Counted from the first letter of the stretch, positions 33,301-42,151 are shown. The stretch is DNA of 46,930 nt from JAATFY01 sp049276515 (GCA_049276515.1 JBASWO010000008.1:1-46930), one strand, 5' to 3'. Numbers and translations: made by a program. Notes: generated from the sequence alone by a model not told the origin.

Positions 33301-34167
33301 TTACTTCACGGAACCATTCATATTATTCACAAGTTCGGCAAGCGCTTGTGTTTCATCAACGGCAATCATGCCAACATTATGATAACCAGCATCAACATGT
33401 AGGATTTCGCCGCTGACGCCTGAGCCTAAATCGCTCAATAAATAAAGGGCTGAGTGACCTACTTCGAGCGTTGTCACATTGCGCTTTAAAGGCGCATTCA
33501 CTTCATTCCATTTTAGAATATAGCGGAAATCACCAATGCCACTGGCGGCTAATGTTTTGATAGGACCAGCTGAGATTGCATTAACGCGAATATTCTTTTT
33601 GCCGAGATCAACTGAAAGATATTTCACGCTCGCTTCAAGCGCAGCTTTAGCGACACCCATAACATTGTAGTGCGGCATAACACGTTCAGCGCCGAGATAG
33701 CTCAGCGTCAAAAGGCTGCCGCCATTTTTCATGAGCGGTGCTGCGCGCTTGCAAAGGGCTGTGAAAGAAAAGCAAGAGATGTCCATGGTGCGCAAAAAGT
33801 TCGCACGTGTTGTATCGACATAAAGACCATCAAGTTCATTTTTATCTGAGAAGGCGATGCAATGAACGAGAAAGTCAAGTTGACCCCATTTTTCTTCAAT
33901 CGTTTTAAAGAGAGCATCCATGCTGGCTTCATCAGACACATCGCATGGTGCAATGATTTTCGAGCCAACCGACTCTGCCAAAGGAACAACACGCTTTTGG
34001 AGGGCTTCACCTTGATAGGTAAAGGCCAGCTCAGCCCCATGAGCAGCTGCGACATTGGCAATACCCCAGGCGATCGAACGATCATTGGCGACGCCCATGA
34101 TCAGACCGCGCTTACCTGCCATTAATTGGCCCGTCAAAGGGGCCGCTGCAACTGTAGAGGAATCCAT
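33301..34167 (-). CDS. fabI: Enoyl-ACP reductase (NADH), FabI type
   Basis: FabI completes each cycle of fatty acid elongation and is the target of triclosan-type inhibitors. The 288-aa SDR protein has the FabI-specific GLIMGVANDRSIAWGI nucleotide site at 21-36 and the catalytic set Tyr157 (SYLGAERV), Tyr167 and Lys174 (YNVMGVAKAAL). A short N-terminal extension of about 15 residues precedes the core. GAGG lies 5 nt before the ATG. The C-terminal GEILHVDAGYHNVGM is typical. Confidence 0.97.
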   Translation of the reverse strand: MDSSTVAAAPLTGQLMAGKRGLIMGVANDRSIAWGIANVAAAHGAELAFTYQGEALQKRVVPLAESVGSKIIAPCDVSDEASMDALFKTIEEKWGQLDFLVHCIAFSDKNELDGLYVDTTRANFLRTMDISCFSFTALCKRAAPLMKNGGSLLTLSYLGAERVMPHYNVMGVAKAALEASVKYLSVDLGKKNIRVNAISAGPIKTLAASGIGDFRYILKWNEVNAPLKRNVTTLEVGHSALYLLSDLGSGVSGEILHVDAGYHNVGMIAVDETQALAELVNNMNGSVK

Positions 34168-34194
34168 AAAAGCCTCGTTGGTGTGAATAAAGCT

Positions 34195-34222
34195 AATCTA
34201 CACGATTGATTTAATGAATCAA
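34195..34222 (-). promoter_or_regulatory. Candidate fabI promoter with an inverted repeat over the -35 box
   Basis: On the minus strand TTGATT (34222-34217) and TAGATT (34200-34195) are spaced 16 nt, 27 nt before fabI. The same bases form an inverted repeat: TTGATT at 34206-34211 and AATCAA at 34217-34222, with a 5-nt centre. A regulator binding there would block RNA polymerase. Its identity is unknown. Confidence 0.35.
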
Positions 34223-34269
34223 ATCGCTTTGAAAATACTTTCATTTAGAAAAAACAGCCTTAACGCCTC

Positions 34270-34298
34270 TTGCTGCTAGGGTTAATGGTCGCTATAAC
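34270..34298 (+). promoter_or_regulatory. Candidate promoter of tRNA-His
   Basis: TTGCTG at 34270-34275 and TATAAC at 34293-34298 are spaced exactly 17 nt. The -10 box matches consensus at five of six positions and lies 23 nt before the tRNA. Confidence 0.55.
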
Positions 34299-34321
34299 GC
34301 ACGGCTTCATATGCAGAGTAT

Positions 34322-34398
34322 GGCGGCCGTAGCTCAGTTGGTAGAGCTCTCGGTTGTGGTCCGAGTTGTCGCGGGTTCGAGTCCCGTCGGTCGCCCCA
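34322..34398 (+). tRNA. tRNA-His (anticodon GTG)
   Basis: The acceptor stem pairs GCGGCCG with CGGTCGC (one G-T pair). An extra G at -1 faces C73, the hallmark of tRNA-His. The anticodon arm has CGGTTGTGGTCCG with anticodon GTG. The T arm has GGGTTCGAGTCCC and CCA is encoded at 34396-34398. Confidence 0.97.
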
Positions 34399-34476
34399 TT
34401 TTGCATAAGGCTTTTCCCCTCCCTTTTTGAATATTTGAAGGGCTTTCAAAGGCTTCCCCTCAAGGCTCTCAGGGCC

Positions 34477-34504
34477 TTGTCAAAAAGCGCCAAAAAAGTA
34501 TAGG
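34477..34504 (+). promoter_or_regulatory. Candidate promoter of the 77-aa gene
   Basis: TTGTCA at 34477-34482 and TATAGG at 34499-34504 are spaced 16 nt, 69 nt before the ATG at 34574. The boxes match the consensus at five and four positions. Confidence 0.35.
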
Positions 34505-34573
34505 TTTAGGGGATAGACCCAAGGTCAAAGCTACACTGTTTCTGAAAAGAAATAGTTTCCTGCGAGGTATCTC

Positions 34574-34807
34574 ATGCTCAATGCTCTAACGAACACATCC
34601 ATCGAAGAAGGCGCCTGCTACAGAAGGCGCGCTGGTGGTTCCATGGTCGAGACAGCAGAAGTTCTAGAAGTAGCTAAAGATAAAATGGGTATCCCGCATG
34701 TTCGTTTTCAATTGCGCGTAGCGTGCGGTAGTACAGGTGCAGCTCTTGAGCAACGCACCTTGGCGCTTGATACTTTTTATGCGCGTTACAGAGAACGGGT
34801 TCAGTAA
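34574..34807 (+). CDS. Small hypothetical protein
   Basis: This 77-aa protein has a compact, mixed-charge sequence: ACYRRRAGGSMVETAEVLEV, then MGIPHVRFQLRV and a C-terminal LALDTFYARYRERV. The strand pattern suggests a small beta-barrel or SH3-like fold, but I cannot name a family. GAGG lies 7 nt before the ATG. It lies between tRNA-His and the convergent polysaccharide locus, with its stop 3 nt from the end of that locus. Confidence 0.75.
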   Translation: MLNALTNTSIEEGACYRRRAGGSMVETAEVLEVAKDKMGIPHVRFQLRVACGSTGAALEQRTLALDTFYARYRERVQ

Positions 34808-34810
34808 GGT

Positions 34811-36733
34811 CTAAGCGCTTGCTTTAAGATCTGAACTCTCGCGATTAAATTCAGGAACAAGGTTCGATAATTTCTCAACAGCGTTGGTCTCACTGGAACC
34901 GGCTTGTAACTGGTTCGAGAAATCACCTAAGGATTTTTGCAACTGCTGCAAATCGACCGTGTAAGATTTAGCAAGCTTCACACCATCAGCAGCGGATGGC
35001 ATCAGCTCTTCTGCATCTGCAAATAATTCTTCATGTAATTTTTCCCCAGGCCGTAAGCCGGTATAATCAATTTTGATATCTTCATCAGGGCGCAAACCAG
35101 CGAGACGGATCATCTGACGCGCAAGATCAGCAATTTTGACGGGCTGACCCATATCCAAAACGAGAACTTTGCCGCGTTGATCGGAGGGCCGCACACCTAA
35201 AGCTGATGCCTGTAAAACAAGCTCAACCGCTTCGCGGACCGTCATAAAATAACGTGTAATATCAGGGTGTGTGACGGTAAGAGGGCCGCCTTTTGCTAAC
35301 TGCTCTTGAAAGCGCGGTACAACCGATCCCGTTGATCCCAAGACATTGCCAAAACGCACAGTAATAAAGCGTGTGCTGGTTGATGCTAGATCAAGCGCTT
35401 GGCAATACATCTCGGCCAAGCGCTTTGTGGCACCCATAACGCTTGATGGGTTCACGGCCTTATCTGTTGAAATCAAAACCATGGCTTTGACGCCGGCTTT
35501 CATAGCGCAATCCGCTACAGTGCGCGTGCCATGGACGTTCGTTAAAATAGTCTCACGAATATTCTCTTCAGCTATAGGAACATGTTTGATGGCTGCCGCA
35601 TGGAAAACTAAATCCGGCTTTTCTTCACGGAACACTTGTTCCATACGTGCTGCATCTCTCACATCAGCAATGAGCGAGCGCACCTGCTGATAGGGATAGG
35701 TTTCTCTCGTTTCCATATCGATGCGGTACAAATTAAATTCGCTGAATTCCAAAAGAATAAGATGGGATGGCTCAAGCGCTGAGATCTGTCTCACAAGTTC
35801 AGCGCCAATCGTGCCGCCAGCGCCTGTCACAAGAACCCGTTTACCTTTAACAAGTGCACGAATTTCTTGACGGTTTAATTTAATTTCGGGACGGCCCAGT
35901 AAATCTTCCAAAGCCAAAGGCTGATCGCGCATGGTCGCGACATTAAAGTCATTGCGAAGTTCTGTAAGGGCAGGAAGACGTGAGACTGTAAGGCCAAGGG
36001 ATCCGGCTTGTTCTAAAAGCTGTGTGACAAGCGGGTTATTAAAGCGCGTCATATTACGCGTCATAATGAGGCGGCTTGGCGCCATATCGCGCCGTCTTAA
36101 ATCTTCAATGAGTTGAGGTAATTGATCAACCGTGCCTAAAACTGAGACAGTATGGATGGTTCTTCCAACCCGTTTGTCATTTTCACCAACAATACCAACG
36201 ACGTGAAAAGGGGATTGAGGGTTTGAGCTATTGGCTCTTAAGAAAAGATCGGCTTCATCACCAGCACCAATCAAAAGCACATTGACGCGTCCGCCGCCTG
36301 ATCTTTCCCATAAAGCGCTGAGGCGGCGTTCGCGCAAAAGACGAAACGCCATACGTGAGCCACCAAGGCCAGCTAGAAGAATAAACCACGCAATGAAAGG
36401 AACGGTACGCGGCACACCTTCTAAACGTGTTGTCAAAAAAGCGACAATGACGAAGACAACAACAGCAATTGTTGTTGCTCTGAGAATTTCGAGAAGATCG
36501 CGCAAGGAAGCAAAAGCCCAAATGCTGCGATAGAGGCCACTGATCCAAAAAACAGCTGTGCAGGTAAGCGTAAAGAGAAGGAGCGATGTAACGGCGGCAC
36601 CTTCGGGCAAGCCCGCGATATCGGTGCCAAGACGAAGATAAAGCGCCAAAGCAAAAGCAAAGGCAGCCATGGCAAAATCATGGATGAAGGCCAAGGTGCG
36701 GCGGCTGAAGCGACGGGACATGCTCATGGGCAT
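34811..36733 (-). CDS. PglF/FlaA1/CapD-like nucleotide-sugar 4,6-dehydratase (membrane-bound)
   Basis: Such proteins convert UDP-GlcNAc to a 4-keto-6-deoxy sugar for surface glycans. The 640-aa chain has four N-terminal membrane segments (about 14-34, 47-65, 86-101, 112-127), an inner Rossmann domain (NVLLIGAGDEADLFL at 151-165) and a C-terminal SDR domain with VTGAGGTIGAELVRQ at 302-316. The catalytic pattern is Thr423-Asp424-Lys425 with Met433 and Lys437, the Met-x3-Lys variant typical of this group. Three ATGs lie close together; the first is used here, and the one at 36727 would give an ATGA overlap with the upstream gene. Confidence 0.9.
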   Translation of the reverse strand: MPMSMSRRFSRRTLAFIHDFAMAAFAFALALYLRLGTDIAGLPEGAAVTSLLLFTLTCTAVFWISGLYRSIWAFASLRDLLEILRATTIAVVVFVIVAFLTTRLEGVPRTVPFIAWFILLAGLGGSRMAFRLLRERRLSALWERSGGGRVNVLLIGAGDEADLFLRANSSNPQSPFHVVGIVGENDKRVGRTIHTVSVLGTVDQLPQLIEDLRRRDMAPSRLIMTRNMTRFNNPLVTQLLEQAGSLGLTVSRLPALTELRNDFNVATMRDQPLALEDLLGRPEIKLNRQEIRALVKGKRVLVTGAGGTIGAELVRQISALEPSHLILLEFSEFNLYRIDMETRETYPYQQVRSLIADVRDAARMEQVFREEKPDLVFHAAAIKHVPIAEENIRETILTNVHGTRTVADCAMKAGVKAMVLISTDKAVNPSSVMGATKRLAEMYCQALDLASTSTRFITVRFGNVLGSTGSVVPRFQEQLAKGGPLTVTHPDITRYFMTVREAVELVLQASALGVRPSDQRGKVLVLDMGQPVKIADLARQMIRLAGLRPDEDIKIDYTGLRPGEKLHEELFADAEELMPSAADGVKLAKSYTVDLQQLQKSLGDFSNQLQAGSSETNAVEKLSNLVPEFNRESSDLKASA

Positions 36734-37716
36734 GTTTTATGCATTTTCCAGAGCAGAATGGCAACTAGGGCCATAGCTAAAAGGACACCTAATAAAGGGT
36801 ATGAAACAGCCGTCAAAGCAGCGCTGGCAAGGCCAAGATTGGTAATAATGATCCAAAGAACCGCCCGGTCATGCTGACCATCTCGCGTCGCTTTTTGATA
36901 AAAATGCTGACGATGGGCTTCCCAAAGTTTTTCGCGACGTAAGGCGCGCTTCAAAAGCGTGATGCCACTATCGGCCAAATAATAAAGCGGCAAAAGTAGA
37001 GCAGACAGCAAATACCCATGTAGAGCGATCACAAGCAAGGCAAAGCCCAGGATGTAGCCAAGGGGGATACTGCCAACATCACCTAAGAAAATTTTGGCGG
37101 GATGCCAGTTAAGTGCCAAAAAGCCTAAGCAAGCTCCCGTGAGAATAAGCATGAGAGATCCAAGGAACGGATCGTAAAGACCAATAGCAGCCAAAAGAAG
37201 ACAAACACCTGTCGCAAGTGAAATGCTCTCTGTGCAGGTGATACCATCAATGCCATCCATGAAATTATATAAATTCATGAACCAGGCCCAACCGATAATC
37301 ATGATGGTGCGATCTGCCCAGAAGGGAAGGGAGCCAGCGAATAAAGTTTGATCTTCAGTAAAGCTCAGGCTGCCGATGCAGGCTGCAAGAATATGGAGGC
37401 TTAAACGTTTAAGTGCGCTAACGCCTTTTTTGTCATCAAGCCAGGATACAGCACTTGCCAAGATCGTGCCCAAAATAATCCCTATATGGCTCAGATCATG
37501 ATGCGCCCAAGAGAGGATAAGCATTCCCGGAATAAGAATAGCGAGAAGAGCAAGGCCGCCACCGCGTGGTACTGGAGTGGAGTGTGAGCTGCGTTGATTG
37601 GGTGTATCCAGAAGTTTGCGTTTTAAAAGCAGATTGCGAACTTCAAGCGTGAGTATCAATCCCAGTGCATAGCTGATGGAAATCAGAAAGATGGGAGAGA
37701 GAAGATAAGCGCTCAT
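36724..37716 (-). CDS. WecA/WbpL-like polyprenyl-phosphate sugar-1-phosphate transferase
   Basis: These GT4 family enzymes put the first sugar phosphate on undecaprenyl phosphate. The 330-aa protein has about ten membrane segments and the family motifs DTPNQRSSHSTPVPRGGG at 37-54, Asp94-Asp95, NLYNFMDGIDG at 148-158, KIFLGDVGS, and AHRQHFYQ in the last cytoplasmic loop. The short HSTPVPRGGG form resembles WbpL more than MraY. The donor sugar is uncertain. It is coupled to rmlA by a 4-nt overlap. Confidence 0.92.
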   Translation of the reverse strand: MSAYLLSPIFLISISYALGLILTLEVRNLLLKRKLLDTPNQRSSHSTPVPRGGGLALLAILIPGMLILSWAHHDLSHIGIILGTILASAVSWLDDKKGVSALKRLSLHILAACIGSLSFTEDQTLFAGSLPFWADRTIMIIGWAWFMNLYNFMDGIDGITCTESISLATGVCLLLAAIGLYDPFLGSLMLILTGACLGFLALNWHPAKIFLGDVGSIPLGYILGFALLVIALHGYLLSALLLPLYYLADSGITLLKRALRREKLWEAHRQHFYQKATRDGQHDRAVLWIIITNLGLASAALTAVSYPLLGVLLAMALVAILLWKMHKTCP

Positions 37717-38597
37717 GCAAAATCAGGGTCAATCATATTGCGCAGATAAGTGGCGTATTCCGTCTTATCCATCTCAGCTGCCAATTTTAAGATCTGCTTG
37801 GCATCAATATATTTGCGCGCATAAGCAATTTCTTCGGGACAGCCAATCTTAAGGCCTTGGCGTTGTTCAATGATGCGAACAAACTCAGCCGCTGTGCTTA
37901 AAGATTCGTGCGTGCCAGTATCAAGCCAGGCATAACCGCGGCCAAGACGCATCACATCGAGCTCTTCATTTTTAAGATAAGCGCGATTGACGTCGGTGAT
38001 TTCTAATTCACCACGTGGTGATGGTTTAAGAGATTTCGCGATATCGACAACCTTGTTGTCATAAAAATAAAGCCCTGTGACAGCCCATTTAGATGGCGCC
38101 TTTTTGGGTTTTTCGACGATATCAACAGGTGAGCCTTTTTTATTATATTCAACCACGCCATACCGTTCAGGTTCAGCCACGCGATAGCCAAAAACAGTAG
38201 CGCCTGCTTTTCTTTTGGCGACGAGAGGCAGAACATCTTGGAGGCCTTGGCCGTAATACAAATTATCACCAAGGATCATCGCCACATTATCATTACCAAT
38301 GAAAGAGCGGCCAATGATGAAGGCCTCAGCCAAACCTTTCGGCTCAGCTTGCTCGGCATATTGAATGTTAAGGCCCCATTGTGAGCCATCACCCAAAAGA
38401 CCTTTAAAGAGAGGGATGTCACGTGGCGTGCTAATCAAAAGAAATTCACGAATACCCGCCAGCATAATGGTGGAGAGTGAGTAGTAGATCATCGGTTTGT
38501 CATAAACCGGCATTAATTGTTTGCTGATCGCACGTGTGGCGGGATAAAGGCGCGTACCGCTGCCGCCCGCAAGGATGATGCCTTTTTTAGTCGTCAT
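37713..38597 (-). CDS. rfbA: Glucose-1-phosphate thymidylyltransferase
   Basis: RmlA/RfbA makes dTDP-glucose, the first step to dTDP-L-rhamnose. The 294-aa protein has the nucleotidyltransferase signature GGSGTRLYPATRAISKQLMP at 11-30, then YAEQAEPKGLAEAF and LGDNLYYGQGL, and a C-terminal GRGYAWLDTGTHESL. The frame is open for 20 codons upstream, but this ATG overlaps the rmlD stop as ATGA and gives the normal N-terminus. It is the last of four rml genes in the order C-B-D-A. Confidence 0.95.
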   Translation of the reverse strand: MTTKKGIILAGGSGTRLYPATRAISKQLMPVYDKPMIYYSLSTIMLAGIREFLLISTPRDIPLFKGLLGDGSQWGLNIQYAEQAEPKGLAEAFIIGRSFIGNDNVAMILGDNLYYGQGLQDVLPLVAKRKAGATVFGYRVAEPERYGVVEYNKKGSPVDIVEKPKKAPSKWAVTGLYFYDNKVVDIAKSLKPSPRGELEITDVNRAYLKNEELDVMRLGRGYAWLDTGTHESLSTAAEFVRIIEQRQGLKIGCPEEIAYARKYIDAKQILKLAAEMDKTEYATYLRNMIDPDFA

Positions 38598-39496
38598 GCC
38601 ACTTTGCTCCTGCTTTGCATCACTCTCTGCATAGCGTCCATCAGGCTTTCGCGCCATGGTTTTTGCGTAATCCCATAAACACGCTCGATTTTACTACAAT
38701 CGAGGACTGAATAAGTGGGGCGCGGTGCAAAGCCAGGAAAGTCAGCTGTGAGGGCTGGACGTATTATAGGGCGCTTTTCTGTATGGGGGGCATAGGCCTC
38801 CATAATCGCTTCTGTAAATTCAAGGCGCGTCGCAGCCGGGCTTCCTGTGAGATGAAACGTACCAAAACCATCGGCCTTGCCGGTCAAAATGGCATTGGTG
38901 ATGGTGATAAGAGCCGCTGCAATATCAGGCGCATAAGTGGGGCAAGATGTTTGATCTGTTACAGCCTTAATTTCATCGCGCGTATCAATATTATGCAGCA
39001 TGCGGGTGAGAAGATTTTGACCAAACGAGCTGAAGACAGAAGAAATGCGTAAAATGACATGCCAAGAATGCTCATGCCTTACAGCTTCTTCACCCATCAT
39101 TTTTGTCTCGCCATAGACATTGGGTGGATCCATCACATCATCGACTTGGTAAGGCGTGGTGGCTTTGCCATCAAAAACAAAATCTGTTGAAAGATGAATG
39201 ATCGGCGCATCAACGGCTGAGCATTGAGCTGCGATGCTGGCAGCTGCATCAAAATTGACTTTCATCGCTGCAATTTTTTCAGTCTCACAGGCATCAACGG
39301 CCGTCATAGCCGCTGAATTAATCACGAGATCAGGCTTAAAGCTGCCGATGACATTTTGTGTGGCTCTATGATCGGTAATATCAGCATCCGCGCGCGTCAC
39401 AGGGAAAAGTTCCCAATCTTGCGGTAGCTTTTGTGAGAGGAGAGCTTGCCCCACTTGGCCGCTCGCTCCAAAAAGCATGACACGCTTTGCCGCCAT
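38594..39496 (-). CDS. rfbD: dTDP-4-dehydrorhamnose reductase
   Basis: RmlD/RfbD makes the last reduction to dTDP-L-rhamnose. The 300-aa SDR protein has the nucleotide loop LFGASGQVGQALL at 8-20, the STDFVFDG motif at 103-110 and Tyr128-x3-Lys132 in VYGETKMMGE. Length matches the family. The ATG shares one base with the rmlB stop (TAATG), and rmlA overlaps the end. Confidence 0.93.
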   Translation of the reverse strand: MAAKRVMLFGASGQVGQALLSQKLPQDWELFPVTRADADITDHRATQNVIGSFKPDLVINSAAMTAVDACETEKIAAMKVNFDAAASIAAQCSAVDAPIIHLSTDFVFDGKATTPYQVDDVMDPPNVYGETKMMGEEAVRHEHSWHVILRISSVFSSFGQNLLTRMLHNIDTRDEIKAVTDQTSCPTYAPDIAAALITITNAILTGKADGFGTFHLTGSPAATRLEFTEAIMEAYAPHTEKRPIIRPALTADFPGFAPRPTYSVLDCSKIERVYGITQKPWRESLMDAMQRVMQSRSKVA

Positions 39497-40551
39497 TAGA
39501 TTTGCCCCAAACGTTGGCCGCTATATTTGCGTTTTTTAATCTCATCGCACCACGAGCGATTATCCAAATACCAATGTACTGTTTTGCGTAAGCCTTCTTT
39601 GAGCGTCATGCGTGGTGACCAGCCAAGCTCTTTATTGAGTTTGCTGAAATCCATCGCATAGCGTTCATCATGACCAGGTCGGTCTGTAACAAAAGTGATA
39701 AGCTTTTTGTGGGGAACATGTGGGGCTTTGGGAAGTGCTTCATCCAAAATGGTGCAAAGCTCATGCACCAAATCAATATTGCGATGTTCGGCCGCACCAC
39801 CCACATTGTATTTTTCGCCTAAACGTCCGCGGCTATAAATTTGATAAAGCGCTTCGGCATGATCATCCACATAAAGCCAATCGCGTATATTAAGGCCCTT
39901 GCCATAGATAGGAAGTTTTTCGCCGGCGAGCGCTTTCATGACCGTAAGCGGGATGAGTTTTTCTGGAAATTGATAGGGGCCGTAATTATTCGAGCAATTG
40001 CTAATTAGAATCGGAAGATTAAATGTCTTAAACCAAGCGCGCGCGAGATGATCAGCCGCTGCTTTGCTCGATGCATAGGGTGAGTTAGGTGCGTAAGGTG
40101 TTTCTTCGGTAAAGCTACCTGTCTCTCCTAAAGATCCGTACACTTCATCTGTTGAGACATGCAAAAAGCGAAAAGCTTTTTGCTGATCCATGGGTAATGT
40201 TTTTAGATAGTGCCGTACCATCTCAAGAAGTGAATAGGTGCCAACAATATTAGCCTGTAAAAACTCACCTGGATTATCAATCGAGCGGTCGACATGGGTC
40301 TCAGCCGCTAAATGCATAACGCCGGTAGCTTTCGATGTCAGAAGAAGTTCCAACATCTTGCCGCCATCACAGATATCAGCCTCAATGAGACTAAAATCAG
40401 CATCGCCTTCAAGACTAGCTAAGGCTTCGCGGCTTGAGGCATAAGTCATTTTATCAACGCCGATAACCCGCGCCAATTTTTGGCTGCGCAAATAGCGGCA
40501 AAGGGCTGAGCCAATAAAGCCTGCGGCGCCTGTGACAATAATTGTGGACAT
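39496..40551 (-). CDS. rfbB: dTDP-glucose 4,6-dehydratase
   Basis: RmlB/RfbB makes dTDP-4-keto-6-deoxyglucose. The 351-aa protein has IIVTGAAGFIGSAL at 4-17, the THVDRSIDNP substrate region, the catalytic Thr134-Asp135-Glu136 and Tyr159-x3-Lys163 (SPYASSKAAAD). The frame opens at TTG five codons upstream, but the ATG at 40551 gives the standard N-terminus and lies 8 nt past the rmlC stop. Confidence 0.96.
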   Translation of the reverse strand: MSTIIVTGAAGFIGSALCRYLRSQKLARVIGVDKMTYASSREALASLEGDADFSLIEADICDGGKMLELLLTSKATGVMHLAAETHVDRSIDNPGEFLQANIVGTYSLLEMVRHYLKTLPMDQQKAFRFLHVSTDEVYGSLGETGSFTEETPYAPNSPYASSKAAADHLARAWFKTFNLPILISNCSNNYGPYQFPEKLIPLTVMKALAGEKLPIYGKGLNIRDWLYVDDHAEALYQIYSRGRLGEKYNVGGAAEHRNIDLVHELCTILDEALPKAPHVPHKKLITFVTDRPGHDERYAMDFSKLNKELGWSPRMTLKEGLRKTVHWYLDNRSWCDEIKKRKYSGQRLGQI

Positions 40552-40559
40552 ATCTCTAC

Positions 40560-41117
40560 TTACCAATCAATGCGTGGGAAATCTTTGAAGAGCCCAAGCT
40601 TTTCATCTTTGCCAGACAAATAGGCTTCCTCTGCTTTGAGTGGCCAATTGATGCCAAGATCAGGATCATTCCAGATCACACCAAGCTCACTGCCGGGAGC
40701 ATAAAGGCTCGACATTTTATAAAGTACGACTGTGTTATCAGTGAGAGTGCAAAAGCCATGCAGAAAACCAGCAGGGATAAACATTTGCGTTACGTCATCT
40801 TGCGTTAAAGTAGCCGTCACATGTTTGCCATATGTTTTGGAGCCTGGACGCACATCAACCGCCACATCAAAGATAGCGCCGCGCAGGACACGCACCAGCT
40901 TTGCTTGGGCATGGGGTGGGCGCTGACTATGCAAGCCGCGCACCGTGTTTTTAAATTTCGACATAGATTGGTTTTCCTGCATAAACTGAATAGGCAGGCC
41001 CAAATCATTCATCTGCTTCTCATGGACAATTTCCGTGACATAGCCACGATCATCTTGATGCAATTTTGGCATCAGGAGCTTAACGTCAGGGATAGCGAGT
41101 TCTTTTACAGTAATCAT
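40560..41117 (-). CDS. rfbC: dTDP-4-dehydrorhamnose 3,5-epimerase
   Basis: RmlC/RfbC epimerises the 4-keto sugar before its reduction. The 185-aa cupin-fold protein has catalytic His63 in VRGLHSQRPPHAQAK, the FDVAVDVRPGS motif at 83-93, PAGFLHGFCTL at 115-125 and Tyr133 in VLYKMSS. It is the first gene of the rml operon and is divergent from the GT2 gene. Confidence 0.95.
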   Translation of the reverse strand: MITVKELAIPDVKLLMPKLHQDDRGYVTEIVHEKQMNDLGLPIQFMQENQSMSKFKNTVRGLHSQRPPHAQAKLVRVLRGAIFDVAVDVRPGSKTYGKHVTATLTQDDVTQMFIPAGFLHGFCTLTDNTVVLYKMSSLYAPGSELGVIWNDPDLGINWPLKAEEAYLSGKDEKLGLFKDFPRIDW

Positions 41118-41189
41118 TGAGTTCTGAAGGGCTTGTTGTTAGGTCTTAAAGGTATAATTCCGATGGCTTTCACCCGCAACTAACAACTC

Positions 41190-42038
41190 ATGTCTCTAAC
41201 CTCGATAATAATGGTCAGTTACCGCACAGGTGATGTGCTGTTTGAGGCTGTACAGGCGGTTTTAGCACAAACCGAGCCGGTTGAGCTCTGTCTTGTGGAT
41301 AATGGCAATCCTCCCGAGGTCGTCTCAAAACTGCAAGATATGGCTCTGTCTGATCCTCGCCTTAAACTGATTACAGGTCATGGCAATGTTGGATTTGGCA
41401 AAGCTTGCAATATGGGAGCCAAGATAGCCAAAGGTGATTTCTTCCTCTTTTTAAATCCAGATAGTCTTTTGCCAAGTGAGGCTGTCGCTAAATTAAAAAA
41501 CTATGCGCTCTTTTTAAAATCACCTTTTATGCTAGGTGCGCGTCTTAAGGATGAAGCCGGTTATGATCAACGCGGCTGTCGTCGTGCGCTTCTGACACCA
41601 ACCACAGCTTTTATTGAAGCCCTTCATCTCGGGGCTCTCTTTCCAAAAGCGCGTCTCAATTTTGATAAAGAGCCAATCCCCGAAATTATTTCACCTATGC
41701 CGGCGATCAGTGGCGCCTTCATGTTTTTACCGCGAATGGATTTCAAATCTATTGGCGGCTTTGATGAAGAGTATTTCCTACATGTCGAAGATTTAGATTT
41801 CTGTCTGCGCTTTAATAGAGAAGGTGGGATTATCTATTTTGTCCCTGATATTGTCGTGACCCATATTGGTGGCACCAGCAAAACCACCACGGCCTTTATC
41901 GAAAAACACAAAGCGCGTGGCTTTAGTCAGTATTTTCATAAGAATTTCAGTGATTACCCATCCCTCATGCTCTTAGCCCTTGATGTAGCGATATGGTTGA
42001 GAGCAGGGCTTAAAATAGGGCTCAGCTGGGCTAAGTAA
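41190..42038 (+). CDS. GT2 family glycosyltransferase, rhamnosyltransferase-like
   Basis: The 282-aa protein has the GT-A fold layout: TSIIMVSYRTGDVL at the N-terminus, the nucleotide/metal motif FLFLNPDS with Asn89-Pro90-Asp91, and the acceptor region GGFDEEYFLHVEDLDFCLR at 189-207. These are typical of the rhamnosyltransferase-like GT2 group. Its position next to the rml operon supports a rhamnose donor, but this is inference. No membrane segment except a possible hydrophobic helix near residue 265. Confidence 0.88.
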   Translation: MSLTSIIMVSYRTGDVLFEAVQAVLAQTEPVELCLVDNGNPPEVVSKLQDMALSDPRLKLITGHGNVGFGKACNMGAKIAKGDFFLFLNPDSLLPSEAVAKLKNYALFLKSPFMLGARLKDEAGYDQRGCRRALLTPTTAFIEALHLGALFPKARLNFDKEPIPEIISPMPAISGAFMFLPRMDFKSIGGFDEEYFLHVEDLDFCLRFNREGGIIYFVPDIVVTHIGGTSKTTTAFIEKHKARGFSQYFHKNFSDYPSLMLLALDVAIWLRAGLKIGLSWAK

Positions 42039-42052
42039 GGTATTATAATACC
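42039..42052. repeat. Perfect 14-bp palindrome after the GT2 gene
   Basis: GGTATTATAATACC is fully self-complementary and begins right after the GT2 stop codon. It has no loop and no T-run, so it is a better candidate for a protein-binding site than a terminator. It lies 34 nt upstream of the candidate rplM promoter. Confidence 0.4.
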
Positions 42053-42086
42053 GCAACTAAAAAAGCCTTATTTAGCGCAGTTTTCC

Positions 42087-42115
42087 TTGACTTCAGGCTG
42101 TCCAATTCGTAGAAA
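42087..42115 (+). promoter_or_regulatory. Candidate rplM-rpsI promoter
   Basis: TTGACT at 42087-42092 and TAGAAA at 42110-42115 are spaced 17 nt, 36 nt before rplM. The -35 box matches consensus at five of six positions; the -10 box is weaker. Confidence 0.5.
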
Positions 42116-42151
42116 ACCGCCTCCGCACATGCGGGGACTATGGAGACGAAA

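Noticed and set aside
34461..34479. A CAAGGC/GCCTTG stem downstream of tRNA-His as a terminator
   Set aside because: The 6-bp stem has no T-run on either side.
40552..40566. A TTG start upstream giving a longer rmlB
   Set aside because: It would overlap the rmlC stop, and the ATG at 40551 gives the standard N-terminus.
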